A stretch of DNA of 33,550 bases from Bolinopsis microptera (lineage: Eukaryota > Ctenophora > Tentaculata > Lobata > Bolinopsidae): positions 1 to 33,550 of the forward strand of contig NW_026971836.1 in assembly GCF_026151205.1 (NCBI RefSeq), read 5' to 3'. Shown piece after piece: positions 20,000 to 32,367 of the stretch (position 1 is the first letter of the stretch; the number at the start of each line of letters is the position of its first letter). The notes beneath the pieces are model-generated. The model searched no databases and was not told the DNA's origin. It saw only the letters and a program-made list of their open reading frames with translations. The position numbers were made by a program, and so were the translations under genes.

Positions 20000-22900
20000 G
20001 CCAAAAACCATGGAAAATAAACCCTGGTAAACAACAAGGGAGAGCCCCTTTTTTTAAAACTTTTCCCCTTTTGGAAGGAAAAATGAAAGTTACTCCAGGA
20101 GGCTTCTTTTTGGTTCTCAGCTGCACTGGCCCCACTACTGGTCAGCTTATATTTTTCAAAAATAAATCCCCCAATTATTCGTTTTTTTTTTTTTTCCCCC
20201 TCCCCCCCTTTTTTTTTCAAGTTTTTCCCCACAATTTTTTTTTCATTTTACCAACCCGGGGTTTTTGGCCCCAAAAAGCCCTACCCACAGCCCCCCCAAA
20301 AACCCCATTTTAACCCAAATGCCCAACCTTTATATTTTTTGAATTTTTCCCCCAAAAGAAAACCAAAGCCCTTCCCCCCCCAAAATTTTTCCTTGGGAAA
20401 AGTAAACTTTCCCCAAAAAGGGGAAACGCACTTTAAACCAAGGGAAAAAATGCCCAGAACAATAAGGGCCCCCCCCCTTTTTTAGGTTTTTTTTCCTTTT
20501 AGAAAATTTAAATTAAAGGTGGGGAAATTTGTGGTTTCAAATAGGTGTTCCCCCCCCCCCCAGGTGGTTTTAAAAAACATTTGTTAAACAAAGAAAAACT
20601 GTTTTTTTTGTGGTTTAGAAAGTGGGTTTTGGGTTTCCTCGCTTTTTTTTTTTAAAATTTTTCCCCCCAAAGGGAAAAAAAAAACGTGGGTTAAAAAGGT
20701 CCTCGAAATAAATATAAGGGCCCCCCCCCATAAAAAGGTTTTTTAGTCCCCCCCCTAAAGGGCTTTCCTTGGGGAAATTTTTACCCCTTTTTGGCCCAAT
20801 TGGGTTAAAAAAATTGGGGTAAAAATTTTGGGAAAAATTTTTGTTTTTTTCCCGAATTTTTAAATAAATTTAAAAAAAACCTCCCCCAAATCAAAAATTT
20901 TAAAACTGAAATAAAAGAAACAGTTTGGTTTGACCCCTGGGCCCCAAAAAAGTAATCCCCGGGCCGAGAAAATTTACAAAAAAATTTTTTTCCCCCAAAA
21001 GAGAATTCCCCAAGGGAAAAAATGAAAGGTGATGCCCGAAAATTCGGCCCCCCGAACCTCCCAAACCCCCTTTTTAATTTAAAAAAGCCCCTCAAATTGG
21101 GAAAGGGTTAAACTTTTAAAAATTTTTCCCCCCCTTTTTTTTTTTGTTTTCCAAACGTGAAAACCAAGAAAGGCCCCAACCCCCAAAACCTTGGGGTTTT
21201 TTATTAAACCCCCCCCTAAAATTCCAAATTTTTCAACCTTTTTTTTTTTTGGGGTTTTTTTTTAAAAAAAAAAAACCCCCTTTTTTTTTTGTAAACCCAA
21301 TTTTAAATTTTAAAAAAAGGTTTTTAAAAATTAAACAAAATTAAAATTTTTTAAAATTTTGGGGAAAAAGGCCCAACCCCCCTCCTTTGGAAAACCCCGA
21401 AAAAGAAGCAAGGGAAAAATCCCCATCCAAACCTAAAAAGAAAAAAGAAAGATTTTGCGCCCGGGGAAAAAAAGAAAAGGAAAATTTCAGGGGGGAAAAA
21501 AGAACCCCGGGAAAAAAAAATTTTAAAAAAAAGGGCCCCCGGGGGGAAAGAACCAAACAAAACTTGGTTTTTTTCCCCAACAAGGAAATTTTAAATCCCT
21601 TTTTGTAAACTTACCAAATTTCTTTTTTTTAAACGTTCCCCCCTTTCTTTTAAAATAATTCCTTTAAAAAACAGAACATTTAAAAATTTTTAAAATTCCC
21701 CGATTTTAGCCCCGGAAAAAACGGTTTTTTCCCCTTTAAGAAAAAAAGTAAACAAGGGTTTTTTTTAAAATTTTTGGTTTTAAAGGGAAAAATTGGGGGA
21801 AACCAGCCCCCGCCCCGTTACTTTTAAGAAATTTTGGAAAACCAATTTTGGGCCCAAAAACCCAAACCCTTAAAAACCCGTACCCTTTTTTTTTTTTTTC
21901 TTTTGTGTTAAAAATTTTAAAAACTAAAAATGAAATTCCCCATAAAGGGCCCCCCCAAAATTCCCCATGATGGGACCAATTTTTAAAAAAACCAACATTT
22001 TTTTCAAACATCCCCCCCCTAACTTTAAAAATTTTGGGTTTTTAAACCAAAAATGTGGTTTTAAAAATTGTAAAACCCGGGGCCCCCCCCCTTTTTTCCC
22101 TGGGGGGGCCAAACCCCCGACCCCCACCCCCCTTGGCCCCAAACCCCATGTTTAAAATTTTTTTTGGTGCCACCAATTGGGGGATTTTGGCCCCCAACCC
22201 CCTGGGCCCCAATTTTTAAAAAAAGGGGAAAAAAGCCCCCCCCCCCCAAAATTTTTTAATGGCCTTTAAAGGGTTTCCCGAAATTAAAAACCAAAAATTG
22301 AAGCTTGGGCCCCCCGGGGAAAAAATTTTTTATTTAACCTGGGGGAAGTTTCCCCCAAAAAAGGGGCCCTTAAAAAATTTTTGGGAAACCAAAAAAGTGG
22401 GGGAAAACCCCTTGGGGATAAAAAAACCTCCGGGCGCCAAAAACCGGAGAAAAAAATTTCCCCGGAAAAACCCCCCCCCTCCCCCCCCTTTTTAACCCCG
22501 ATCCCCAGTCAAAAAAGGGGTTAAAAAAATCTTTGGGACTGGGTACCCAAATTTACCCCCCCCTTTTTCCCCCCCTTTAAAAATTTAACAGGCTTTTTCC
22601 CTTTAAAAAAAGTAAAAAAATTTAAAAAATCCTTTATATAATCAAAAAAACGAAAATTAAAAAGGTTCCCCTCCCAATACGAGAAAAAAGGAAACCCCCC
22701 TTTTTAATGTTGGGGTTTTAAATGGGGAAAAGGGGGGTTTTTGGGGAAAAAGGGGCCCCTCCGGCCCCCGGGTCCCCCTTTTTAAAACCAAAAAAAAGTT
22801 GCCCGGGGCGCCCCGGGATTGACATAAACTTTAAAATTTTTTCCGGGGCCCCCGGCTTGGCGGAAAAAATTTCCCCGTCCCCCCAATTTTAAAAACCCCC

Positions 22901-25900
22901 CCCAGGTTAAAGGGTTTCAAAAAAAAAAAACCCAAAATTAAAAGGGAAAAGGTTTTAAAAAAAAAGAAAAATTTCCCCCCCGGGCCCCCCCCCTTTTTTA
23001 AAAAAAATTCCCCAAATCCCCCAAAAACCCAAAAAAAAAAAAAATTATTTCCCAAACTAAAAACCCCCCTTTTGTTTTTTTAAAAAAATAAAGGAAAAAA
23101 AATAACAATGTAACAAATTTTCCCCTGTTTTTCCCCAAAACCCACAAAAAAATTAAAAGAAAAATTTTTTTTTTTTACCAAGGGAAAAAAACGGTTGGAA
23201 ATTTTTTTCCCTTTAGAAAAAAGAAATCAAAAATTTTTTAAATTAAATTTAAATTTTAAAAAAACCCGTTTTTTTTTTTAATTTTTGAATTTTAACCCCC
23301 AAAAGTTTAATTTGAAAAAAAACCTTAAAATGGAAAAATAAATTTTTCCCATTTTTTTGGGGGGCAAATTTTTTTTAAATTTCCCTTTTGTCAAAATTTT
23401 TCCAAATATTGGGGTTTGTTTTTTTCCCCGTGCGGGAAAATTTCCCGAAAAGGGGGGCCCCCCAAAACCCCCAAGGGGTGGAAAAATCCCCACCCCCCCC
23501 TCTAAAAAAAAAAAAGCCCCCAAAACTTTTTTTGAAAAGAGAAACCCCCCAAAAAAACAGTCCCCCCCCCCTTGGGAATTTTTGGGGGTGGTTCCCCCGG
23601 CCGGCCCCTTTTAAAGGGAAATTTTTTAAAAATTAAAAAAAAGTAAAAAATTGGGCCCCCCCTTTTTGGCCACTGAAAATTCCCCGGGGGTTTTTTTTTA
23701 GTCCCTTTTAATTTAAAAGCCCCAAAACCAACCCAAAAAAAATGGTTTTTTTGTTTGTAATAATTTTAAAATTTGGGAAAGGGTTAAAAGGGGGGGGAGA
23801 TTTAATATAACCCCCAAAACTTTAACCCGGGCCCCATTTTTTTCCAAAAGATTTTAAAAAAAAAAAGAAACCCCCCCCCCCCTTTTTTTTTTGGGGCCCC
23901 CGCCCCCAAAAACCCCGGGGGCCCCGGGGGAAACCCCCCCTTTGTTTTTTCCCCCTTGTTTTTTTTGTTTTTTTAATTTTTTCCAAAAAAAAAAAACTTC
24001 CCAAAACCTTTTTGGGATATTGGGGAAAAAGGGGAAAATTTTTGGGCCCGAAAAAGGCCCCAGGAAAAAAAGGTTTTTTTTTTCTTTTGTAATTAAACGG
24101 TAAAAAAAAAAAGGGGGAAAAAGTAAAAAATTTTTTATTTTTAACTTTTTGTGGGTTTTTGGGTTTTTTCGAAATTTAAAACCCCCCGGGGTAATTTTGT
24201 GTTTTTAAAAAAAAAAAAATAATAAATTTAAAAAAAATGGGGATTTTCCCCCTTTTTTTAAATTTGTAAAAAATGGGGAAAAAAAGGCCTAGTTTTTTGA
24301 AATTTTTTTTCCGTTTTTTCTTTTTTTCAAGTTTTTTAAAAGTGTGGGGTTGGGGGGTTTTGGGGTTTTAAAAAATTAATTTTAAAAAAAAACTTCCCTA
24401 ATAAATTCAATTTTAAAAAATGGGTTTTTCCCAAAAAATTAATACACGGCCCTTTTCAAAAATTTGGGTTTTTTCCAAAGATTAATTTTTTGGGGAAATT
24501 TTTTTAAAAGTTTTTGCAAATGTTTTTCCTGTAAAAATTTTTTGGGCCCTTTTTATTTACATGACTCCATTTTAAACAAGTAATTTTAGAAAAACCCGGA
24601 AAAAATTAATTTGGGTTTAAAACCAAATCCGCCCGGGGGCCGGGCCCCAAAAAGATTTTCCCCGGGAAAATTTTAAAAAAAAATTTTTTTCTTGAAAAAA
24701 AACCCCCAAAAAGTTTTTTTTTCAAAAGTTTTTTTTATCATTTCCCCCAATTTCCCAAAATTTTTAAAATTAAAAAAAATTCCCCTTTTTTTTTTCCCTT
24801 TCCAAAAATTTTTTTTTCCCTTTTTTTGGGAAAAATTTTGGGGCCCCATTTTCCCCCCTTTGGAAAAAACAATTTTTTTGGTTTTCAAGTTTGGGCCCCC
24901 CCCCACTATTTTTTTAAATATTAAATTTTTTTTTCCCTAAAAAAAATTAAATTTTTTTTTTACCCCGGGGTAAAAATTTTTTTAAATTTTTGGGAAAAAA
25001 ACCCCCTATTTTTTTAAATTTTTAAAAATTTTTTAAAATTTCCCCCCAATTTTTAAAAATTAAAAAGTTTAAAATGGGGGGTTTTAATTTTTTAATTTTT
25101 TAAAAACCGGTGAAAATTTTAAAAAATTTAATGGGGTTAAAACCCGTCCCGTCCCCCCGGAAATTTTGGGTTTTTTAAAAAAATTTTTTCCGGTTAAAAA
25201 AACTTTAAATGAAAGAAAAAGGGGGGTTAATTTTCCTTTTAGCTTAAAAAAAAATGTTAAACCCCCCCAACCAAAATTTTTTTTTAAACCCTAAAAAAAT
25301 TGGGGCCCAAAAAAAAAAAAACCAAAATTTTCCGAATTTACTGGACCCCAAAAAAAACCCAACCCCCCGTTGGGGGGTTTCCCAAATTTTTTTTTTTTAT
25401 ACCAAAAAATTTTCAAACCACAATTTTTTAAAAAAGAAATTTAAATTTTTAAGAAAATGGGAAATTTAAAGTTTTAAAAAAGGGCCCCCCCAAAATAAAA
25501 AATTTCCCCGATTTTTAAAAAGAAAAAATTTTAAAAAGAAAAAAAAATTGGGGCCCAAAAAGCCGGGAAAAAAAATTAAAATTTTTCCCCCTAAAAACTA
25601 TACGGCCCCCCACCGAAAAAAACAATATTCCCCCCCAGGGGCCCCCCCCCCAAAAAACAGTAAAAAATCCCCCTTTTTAAAAAATTCCCCCCCCATAAAA
25701 CCCCCCAAAAAAAAACAATTTCCAAAAAAAAAACCCCCTTTCCAAAAGGGAAATTTAAAACCATAAAAAACCCGGATTGGAAATTTTGATTATGAAAAAT
25801 TTCCCCCCTTAAAAAAAAAATTAAAACCCTAAAAATTGGAAAAGGGGAACTTTTGAAAAAAAAAAAACAATTTTAAAAATTTATTTAAAATTTTAAAGGG

Positions 25901-26980
25901 AAAACCCCGAATTTTAAAAAAGGGAAAAAGAATAAAGGAAAAAAAGTCCCCTCAAAAATTTTTTAAAAGAACCCCCAATTTAAAAACAATCCTTTTTTGT
26001 TGGGGAAAGGGGCCAACCGTGGGGGTTTCAAAAAAAATACCCTTTGGGCCCCCCCGGGGGTCTTTCCCCTTTTTCCAAAAATGGGAAGTTTTTTCCGGGC
26101 CTTTAAAAAAGGATTTTTCCCATCCAAACATTTAAAAAAACCCCAAAAAAAGAAAATTTTGGGGCCCGGGCGGGCCTATTTTTTTAGAATAAAAAGAAAC
26201 CCGGGTACGGCCCCCTAGTAAAACAATTTTAAAAAACCCAAAAAGGGTTCTTTTTTTTTCCCGGGCCGTTAAATTTCGCACCCCCCGGGCCCCCTTTTTT
26301 CCAAACCAAAAATCCCCCAAAACTGAAAATATTTTTAGGTTGTTTTAAAAAAAACCCTTTTCCCTTTTTAAACCCTTAAAAGAATTTTGGGGAAAAAAAA
26401 ACTAGTTATTTTCCCCAAAAATGGGCCCCGGGGATGCCCAAAAACCATTTTAAAAAAAATTTAAGGTTAAGGGAAAAAACCTCAAAAAACCCTCCCTAAC
26501 GCGGGGGCCCCCCAACTTTTCCCCAAAAAAAAATTTTTGCAAAAATTAAAGACCCTTTCCCCAAAAGCCCCCCCTCTTTTCCCGGGCCCTTTTAAAAAAT
26601 TCCTAAACCCAAACCCCAAAAAACCCTAAAATAAATTTAACCTAAAAAAATTGGGTTTTAAAAAAAAAAAAATTGAAGGGAAATTTCCCCCAAACCCCCG
26701 TGAAGGAAAAAGGGGGTTTTCCCCAAAAAAAAAAAATCCCCCAGATTTAAAAATTTCCCCTTTAAAATTCACCCCGATTCCCCCCCCCCCCCCTTGGGCC
26801 CAAAACCCGGTTCCCCCAAACCCAAGGAAAAAATTTTCCCGGGCCCGTTTTAAACGCCGGTGGGGAAAAATTTGGGAAAAAATTTTTAACCCGGTCCCCC
26901 CCTTGGGGGGGTGCCCCCAAATTTGGGGGACCCCAAACTTTTGCCCCTTTTTTAAAATAGTTTTTGGGAAAAATAAGTGT
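20000..26980. other. homopolymer-run block; sequence not interpretable
   Basis: From about 20.0 kb, and more gradually from 18.8 kb, nearly every base belongs to a run of three or more identical bases, and all four bases are affected. Natural DNA does not do this over 7 kb. The pattern ends abruptly near 26,980, where ordinary sequence returns. Open frames here are products of the runs (for example Gly/Pro/Phe/Lys strings) and are not annotated. True bases probably underlie it but with lengths lost. Confidence 0.8.
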
Positions 26981-26999
26981 GGGGCGCAAAATTTAAACC

Positions 27000-27590
27000 A
27001 AAATTTGCCTATTCAAACACCACACAATTCAGTCCAAATTAAAGATCACCATGCTGGTTTTCCTAGTGTAAATGGGTGGGGGGGGTAAAGGAAATGTAGA
27101 GGGTTTCTGGAAATGTAAAAATACACTCGCTGAACCCGTGCCTAAATTGGGATTGGCCCCCCGGTATTAATGGTTTTTCTCACGGAAAAAAAACTGAACA
27201 CTGGCTAGTTCGCTGTTGTTTTAAGCAGAATGGGGTTTAATTTCAGAAGAGTTCATATTGAGTGTAACAAATTATGAAGAAGAATTTTCAAGTGTCTGCT
27301 CTGTTAGACTTATCTAATGTTTGCACATTTAAAATTTTCTGGTAAACGTCTCCATGTGAGATGACGAAAAAAGTTATATTTGATAATGAGAATCATGGAT
27401 AACATGATTAAGGCAAGGAATAATCCATTGCACCAAATGTAGGTCCCCAAAAACAGCGGATCAATTATGTAGGGTAAAAGTGTTTTAAAGGAAGCATAAA
27501 ATTTTAAGGAGAAAAGAAATGATCAGGGGTTCAAGTGTCCAAGAAGTAGAGTGTTTTAAAGAAGTAAAGGGGAGGTGGAATATTAGGAGT
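27000..27590. other. non-coding, good-quality sequence
   Basis: Normal-complexity AT-rich DNA with no long frame on either strand. It leads into the minisatellite at 27.59 kb. No other structure seen. Confidence 0.4.
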
Positions 27591-27593
27591 AAA

Positions 27594-27880
27594 AGGTTGT
27601 GATCAGGAGTATAGTTTGATAAGGTGAAAAAATGTGATCAGAGTAAAGTATTTTGAATGAGGTGAAAGGTGGTGAATCAAAGGAGTATAGGTTTTTGGGT
27701 AAGGTGAAAGGTTGTGATTCAGGAGTATAGTTTATTTGATAAGGTGAAAGGTGTGATCAGAGTATAGTTGATAAGGTGAAAGGTGTGAATCAAGGGAATA
27801 GTTATTGATAAGGTGAAAGGTGTTGGATCAGGAAATATAGTTTTGATAAGGTGAAAAGGTGTGAATCCAAGGAGTTGTGC
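27594..27880 (+). repeat. minisatellite, about 35-bp unit, about 8 copies
   Basis: The word aaggtgaaa (or aggtgaaagg) recurs near 27620, 27660, 27699, 27740, 27772, 27809 and 27847. Each time it is followed by a gtgatcaggagtatag-like word and then ttgat. Spacing is 32-41 nt and copies differ by small indels. Some of that variation may be sequencing error. Confidence 0.75.
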
Positions 27881-28153
27881 CTCCCTTACTCACACATTCT
27901 AATCATCATTCCCTCATTTACCCTTCCCTAACAACTATAAATACACACGTTTTTTATGATACCTTTATTACTTAAAAAAATTCATGCTATTTACGGGTCC
28001 TTTTAAAACTAAATTTTATCATTCATTTTCCGCGGTAATTTTCCCCCTATTATTTGCCCTGACTAATATAGGAAATAGAAACCAATGATAACCGTTTGTG
28101 GAGTTGTTTAGCGACAAGTAGAGGTTAAGGGGGTTAAAAAAAGAGTAGGCCAA

Positions 28154-28366
28154 TAAAGGAGCAGGTAAAATTAAAGGAAACAGGTAATTAAAGGAGTTAG
28201 GTAAATTAGGAAAACAGAAATTAAGGAGCATAAAAATTTAAAGGAGTAGGTAAAAATTAAAGGAGTAAGGTAATTTAAGGAGCATGTAATTAAGGAGCCC
28301 AGGTAATTAAGGAGATAAGGTAATAAAAAAAGCAGGTAAATTAAGGAGCAGGTAATTAAGGATTGG
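28154..28366 (+). repeat. minisatellite, about 15-17-bp unit, about 14 copies
   Basis: The unit is close to aggtaattaaggagc. It is repeated head to tail with small indels and a few more diverged copies in the middle (28200-28240). It lies only about 270 nt from the 35-bp array. The unit is different, although both are purine-rich on the plus strand. Confidence 0.75.
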
Positions 28367-28379
28367 ATGTTTTTAATTA

Positions 28380-30015
28380 GCAACTAGTCAGGTTAATCAG
28401 GAAGCAGAAGAAGGCCAGGTGAGCTGCAATGCGGACCAAGGCCAATAATAAAAATAGTTGCTAAATTGAAAGTATTTTAAATATATTCCTAACTGGGAAG
28501 AAGAAAGGGAAAAGAAGGAATTGTAAAAAATATAAGGCCCCTAGGGAAAAAAGAAAGGGAAGCCCAGAATTGAGGAAGGGTTTTTCATAGGAGACCTATG
28601 TAATAATATCCTTATCCGCAAGCGTTACAGTTCCCACAGTTCGGCCAAATAATGTGGACTTTCTTTAGTTATTGTGCTTTGCATTTGCTGTCGAATTCGA
28701 TTTTCGGTGGATATCAGACACAAATAAAAAATAAATAACACCATAACCTAATTTTAATTAGGCTATAATAAAAAAAACCAATCGCATTCCTTAATAATCA
28801 ACTAAAAAAATGAAAAATTAATTTCTCCATTTTCCGGAATTTTTCCCCCGGATCAATTAAACTCCAACTGCCTGTTACATATGTTAACATTCCTGAATTC
28901 CTTATAAATGCTGCTTATAGTTGGACTTGGAGTCACTTTTCAGCCAATGAAAAATTTTAAATGTCATTCTCACCCCCCAGCTCACTGCCCCTTTTTAATT
29001 TTACAATAATTCTAAAAAACACCACGTTTTTAAGCTTTTTAGCTGTGGGATGCACTAAAAACATCTTTCCTAGTTTTTACATTCTTTTGAAAAAGGGTGT
29101 AAAGCAAAATCTCCCGGGACACACATCGTATAACAGAACCAACAATCCTTATTTACGGGCACACTTAGTTTTTTTTTTTCCGAGCCCCATAAGATAAAGT
29201 TGGCGAGGAAAGCCACCCTTAATAAAAAACATGCATAGGAAACCCTAAACTGTAAAAGAAGTAAAAAAATCAAAACATTCAAACCACATTGCTAAGGCGC
29301 CATTTCTTCCAACTGGGGGAAAAGCCTGGATTTTCGACGCGAACTTTCTCATCAGTTTTCTTGACTAGAGTCTTTTCTAGGACATCTTAGCTTTCCCTTC
29401 AGAGCAGGAACAAAGGACCCACCCATGTCAAGAGAACAAACTTGTGTCGTTTGCGCATCTCATCTCCTGTCCTGAAGTGCAAGAAATTAGATCCAGGGTG
29501 GCCAGAGATTCAACTCCCAAAATATAAAAAGGAAATGTAAATAGGAAGTAAAATAAGGAAAAATTCCCAGAATCCAAAGCAAGATGGGAATTTCACGTAT
29601 GGGTACGTCGTACAAGCACAACGATTGAAGTCGCTTTTTAGCGAGTACTTGAAATCCCCCGACATGGTAAAAAAATCACATACAATTACATCGAGTTCGC
29701 TACTATATTTGCACATATCAAAGTGGTATAATCGCATATTCATGCCGATTGTCCACATTTTAAACATGGATAATTAAATGGATAATTTCATTAAAAAATT
29801 GGATTACCCAGAATTCCAAATGTAAGTTTAATTTAATAACTTTTCCCGTGCCCTGTCCAGTCTTAAATAAATACTAGCCGGGGTCATTTTATTGAAAAAA
29901 ACCAAGACTTGCTTAGATGTAGAGATTGTACTGAGCATAAAAAATCAGATTTTTTAAATTTGTAAAATTAGTATACTTTACTAACCAGCGCCTCATACGC
30001 TATTTTTAAAATTTA
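28380..30015. other. mostly non-coding, with weak minus-strand frames
   Basis: Two minus-strand frames stand out. The first, 29070-29282 (70 codons), starts with a run that is really a fine 3' splice site (tttttacttcttttacag); beyond it the frame is Cys-containing (DCWFCYTMCVPGDF). The second, 29510-29767 (85 codons), is Cys-rich with a hydrophobic end. Neither is recognised. Confidence 0.25.
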
Positions 30016-30016
30016 G

Positions 30017-30210
30017 GGGCAAAGTTCTGTCCCTCCCAATTTTGTTGCCCCAAAGTGACAAACCCACCAAACAAAATGCCCGGAATCTTCAAAAATACAG
30101 TCCCACCAAAAAGACCTGGTTTTGACATAAACAAAAAACTCCCCCCTGTCCACCAACCCCGGAAAAATAGAAAGGGTCCATGGTATTTGCCCACTACCAC
30201 TACTAAGTAA
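30017..30210 (+). CDS. proline-rich exon candidate, unknown
   Basis: After an acceptor-like site (tatttttaaaatttag, ending 30016), 64 codons are open to TAA at 30208. The reading starts GAKFCPSQFCCPKVTNPPNK, continues with VPPKRPGFDINKKLPPVHQP and ends basic with a Thr run. The C-P-x-x-x-C-C-P cluster and the regular proline spacing look like an extracellular or linker region. The opposite strand is open too (85 codons, Gly/Phe-rich), as expected when the plus strand has Pro/Lys codons. No family named. Confidence 0.3.
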
Positions 30211-30617
30211 TAAGTGGAAATATAAAATATTCGGATACGTTTAGTTAGAAGTTTAAAAATCAAACTTTAAAATTACTGACGAAATAAAAAAAAATTAAAC
30301 TTACAACGACTCCCCAAGTTACACACGTATCCCTCGGAGGAGATTTCCCTTCCCTCCCCGCCAAGACCCTTTAACTACCTTCACTATAAATCACCCACCA
30401 CTCTTTCGACAACCGCGAAAACACTTCCAAATTTCTTTTTTTAAATTATATTTTTAAAGAAAATTTTTAGTTATCAATTTATATAATTAATTAAGTCTGA
30501 TCATCGGAAAACCCTTAAATCGATCTGTAAGCTCTATTAAAGTTTTGGGTCATTCTGCTAAAATCCGATCAAATTTAATTGAATTGTAAATTTTGAATAT
30601 ATTAGATTCAAGTAGTG

Positions 30618-31691
30618 TAAAGGGGCATACACCAAAAACTGCCCCAACCGAAAAAGGGACCTCATAGGCAGTTCATGACCATCTTAGCGCACCGTTTTTC
30701 CACCATCCCCAAAAAAATTATTTTTTGAGAAAAACCCCATTTTTTTGTAATCGAGCAATTCCTGTTAAAAGTGGAATTTTTCGAAAAAACACAATTTGTT
30801 TTTCGTGAGAGGCAATAAGTTAACATTTCTTTGCGGTTATTTGGGTGAAATTTTGCTCGCCGTCTATTCACCACTATTTCAAGGTGTTTTGTAAAATCTT
30901 GGATATCGTATCTAAAAAAGGCTGGTGTGTTATAAATTTTTTTAAAGTTTTAAAAAAGTCAAAAGTTGAAATTGTTCCTTTTTTTAGACTTATTTTAACC
31001 GAAAAGTCATTCAGGGAAAGATCGGATTAAATTTGATGGTTTGACATGAACTTGTTCTCTGAATTCTGGGCGGGAGTTTTTGATGCCCTCAAAAAAAAGG
31101 TTTTTTTCTCATTTACTTCAGATCTAGGCCCTTCCAAAGCCAAAAAACAAATTAGGCACATTTTTTTGTTTTTTTGTATTTACCTGATTTTTTTTAAAAT
31201 TTTTTATAGGAAGGTCTAGTAACTTTTTTTTTGCTTTTTCAAAAATAAAAAATACATTTTCTCCCCCCTAACTTCAAAGGGAAAACATTTTTGGGGGTTT
31301 TTGTTGTTCATAACCATATATAAAATTTTGCAAATTGCGTTTTTTTTTGCGCCCTTCAAAAAGTTGCTTTTTTAAAACTTTAAAAAAATTTTATAACACA
31401 CCACCTTTTTAATAAAAATCAAAAAATTTTCAAAAACACCTTTGTAATTGAATAGACGGCGACCAAAATTTCAACCCCATACCCCCAAGGAATGAAAACT
31501 TATAAACCTTCCCCCAAACAAATTGTTTTTTCCCAAAATTCCACCAACCAGGAAAGCCGTTACAAAAAAAGGGGATTCCAAAAAAATTTTTGTTTGAGTG
31601 GAAACGGTGCCTAGATGGTCACTGAACTGCCTTGGTCATTTGGTTGGACAGCACCCAAAACCCACTGTTTTTTGGGTTATGCCCCCCCTTA
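30618..31691. mobile_element. foldback / long-TIR MITE-like element, about 1.07 kb
   Basis: The whole element is close to one inverted repeat about 31,158. The left end aaggggcat (30620) mirrors the right end atgccccccctt (to 31690). The 13-mer cgccgtctattca at 30858-30870 is exactly complementary to 31449-31461. About 33 nt at 30924-30957 pair with 31369-31402 (ggtgtgttataaa and a T/A-rich follow-on). Weaker pairing continues inwards to 31124-31136 with 31207-31219. Each end abuts TA (30618-30619 and 31690-31691), consistent with a TA target duplication as in Tc1/mariner-type MITEs. There is no transposase frame, so it would be non-autonomous. Arms differ by substitutions and indels, so this is not simply a read folded on itself, though error obscures the true divergence. 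Confidence 0.65.
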
Positions 31692-32017
31692 AAGCAACCT
31701 TCACCAAACACATTCGTTAGCTTTCAATTAATGAAAGAATGTAAAGAAGGGGTTGGGGCATTGGACCGATCATCATAATTTTTTAAGGACGGTCGGGTGT
31801 TGAAATAATCAATCAATGAGTAAAAAAAACACTGGTCTACGAAAATTTAGCCCCCAAAAGCTAGTCTATGAAAGATATTTTTTCTGTGAAGCCCAAAAAG
31901 GTTGGTAAAATTTTAAAAATTGTCGTATTAACCCCAACTTAGAAAAAATGTATACATACCCTCCCCTAAAGTAAGACCCTTTATTTGTCACAATTTTAAC
32001 GATTAGCCTTTTGTCAG

Positions 32018-32217
32018 CCGTAAAAGAAACAACCCGAAAAGGAAAAACATACCCAATTTTTGGTATTTTCCGTCCTAAAGGAGCATCGGAAAATTTTTTT
32101 TTTCAATTAACGTCTCTGGACGTTCCCGAACCACCATCACTGCCCTCCTCATCGACAATTAATCCTTTGGGGGGTGATTACTCTGGGGAGAAACAAAGTT
32201 GGGAGTTTGTTATCTAA
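32018..32217 (+). CDS. probable 3'-terminal coding exon, unknown gene
   Basis: A 3' splice-like site (gccttttgtcag, ending 32017) leads into a frame open to TAA at 32215. It reads VKETTRKGKTYPIFGIFRPK, then a region ending SLPSSSTINPLGGDYSGEKQ and SWEFVI. Composition is protein-like, and an AATAAA follows 42 nt after the stop. An alternative is that the frame continues upstream through a hydrophobic run (FVTILTISLLSAV), which would make a signal peptide of a small secreted protein lacking a visible ATG. No family recognised. Confidence 0.4.
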
Positions 32218-32258
32218 ATCCAAAATTTCAAATTGAAAGGAAAAAAACTCAATTACTC

Positions 32259-32264
32259 AATAAA
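32259..32264 (+). promoter_or_regulatory. polyadenylation signal AATAAA
   Basis: A canonical hexamer 42 nt beyond the stop codon of the terminal exon and about 100 nt before the next gene's start, suggesting tightly packed genes. Confidence 0.4.
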
Positions 32265-32367
32265 TTTTAGGGAAAAATTTTTTATCAAAATTATATTAAA
32301 AAATTAAATTTTTCACCCCCCCTACTCAAAAAAATTGCGATCATAAAAACGTTAAACCCCCGTAACG

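Noticed and set aside
26651-27088. 145-codon plus-strand frame
   Set aside because: Lies mostly in the homopolymer-run block; Lys/Pro/Phe strings come from A, C and T runs.
27594-28366. CRISPR array
   Set aside because: Units are contiguous without unique spacers, diverge by indels, and the window is eukaryotic in character; these are minisatellites.
29070-29282. Minus-strand small secreted Cys-rich peptide starting MNVLIFLLLLQ
   Set aside because: The apparent signal peptide is a translated polypyrimidine tract ending in cag, so a 3' splice site is the better reading; only a possible exon remains.
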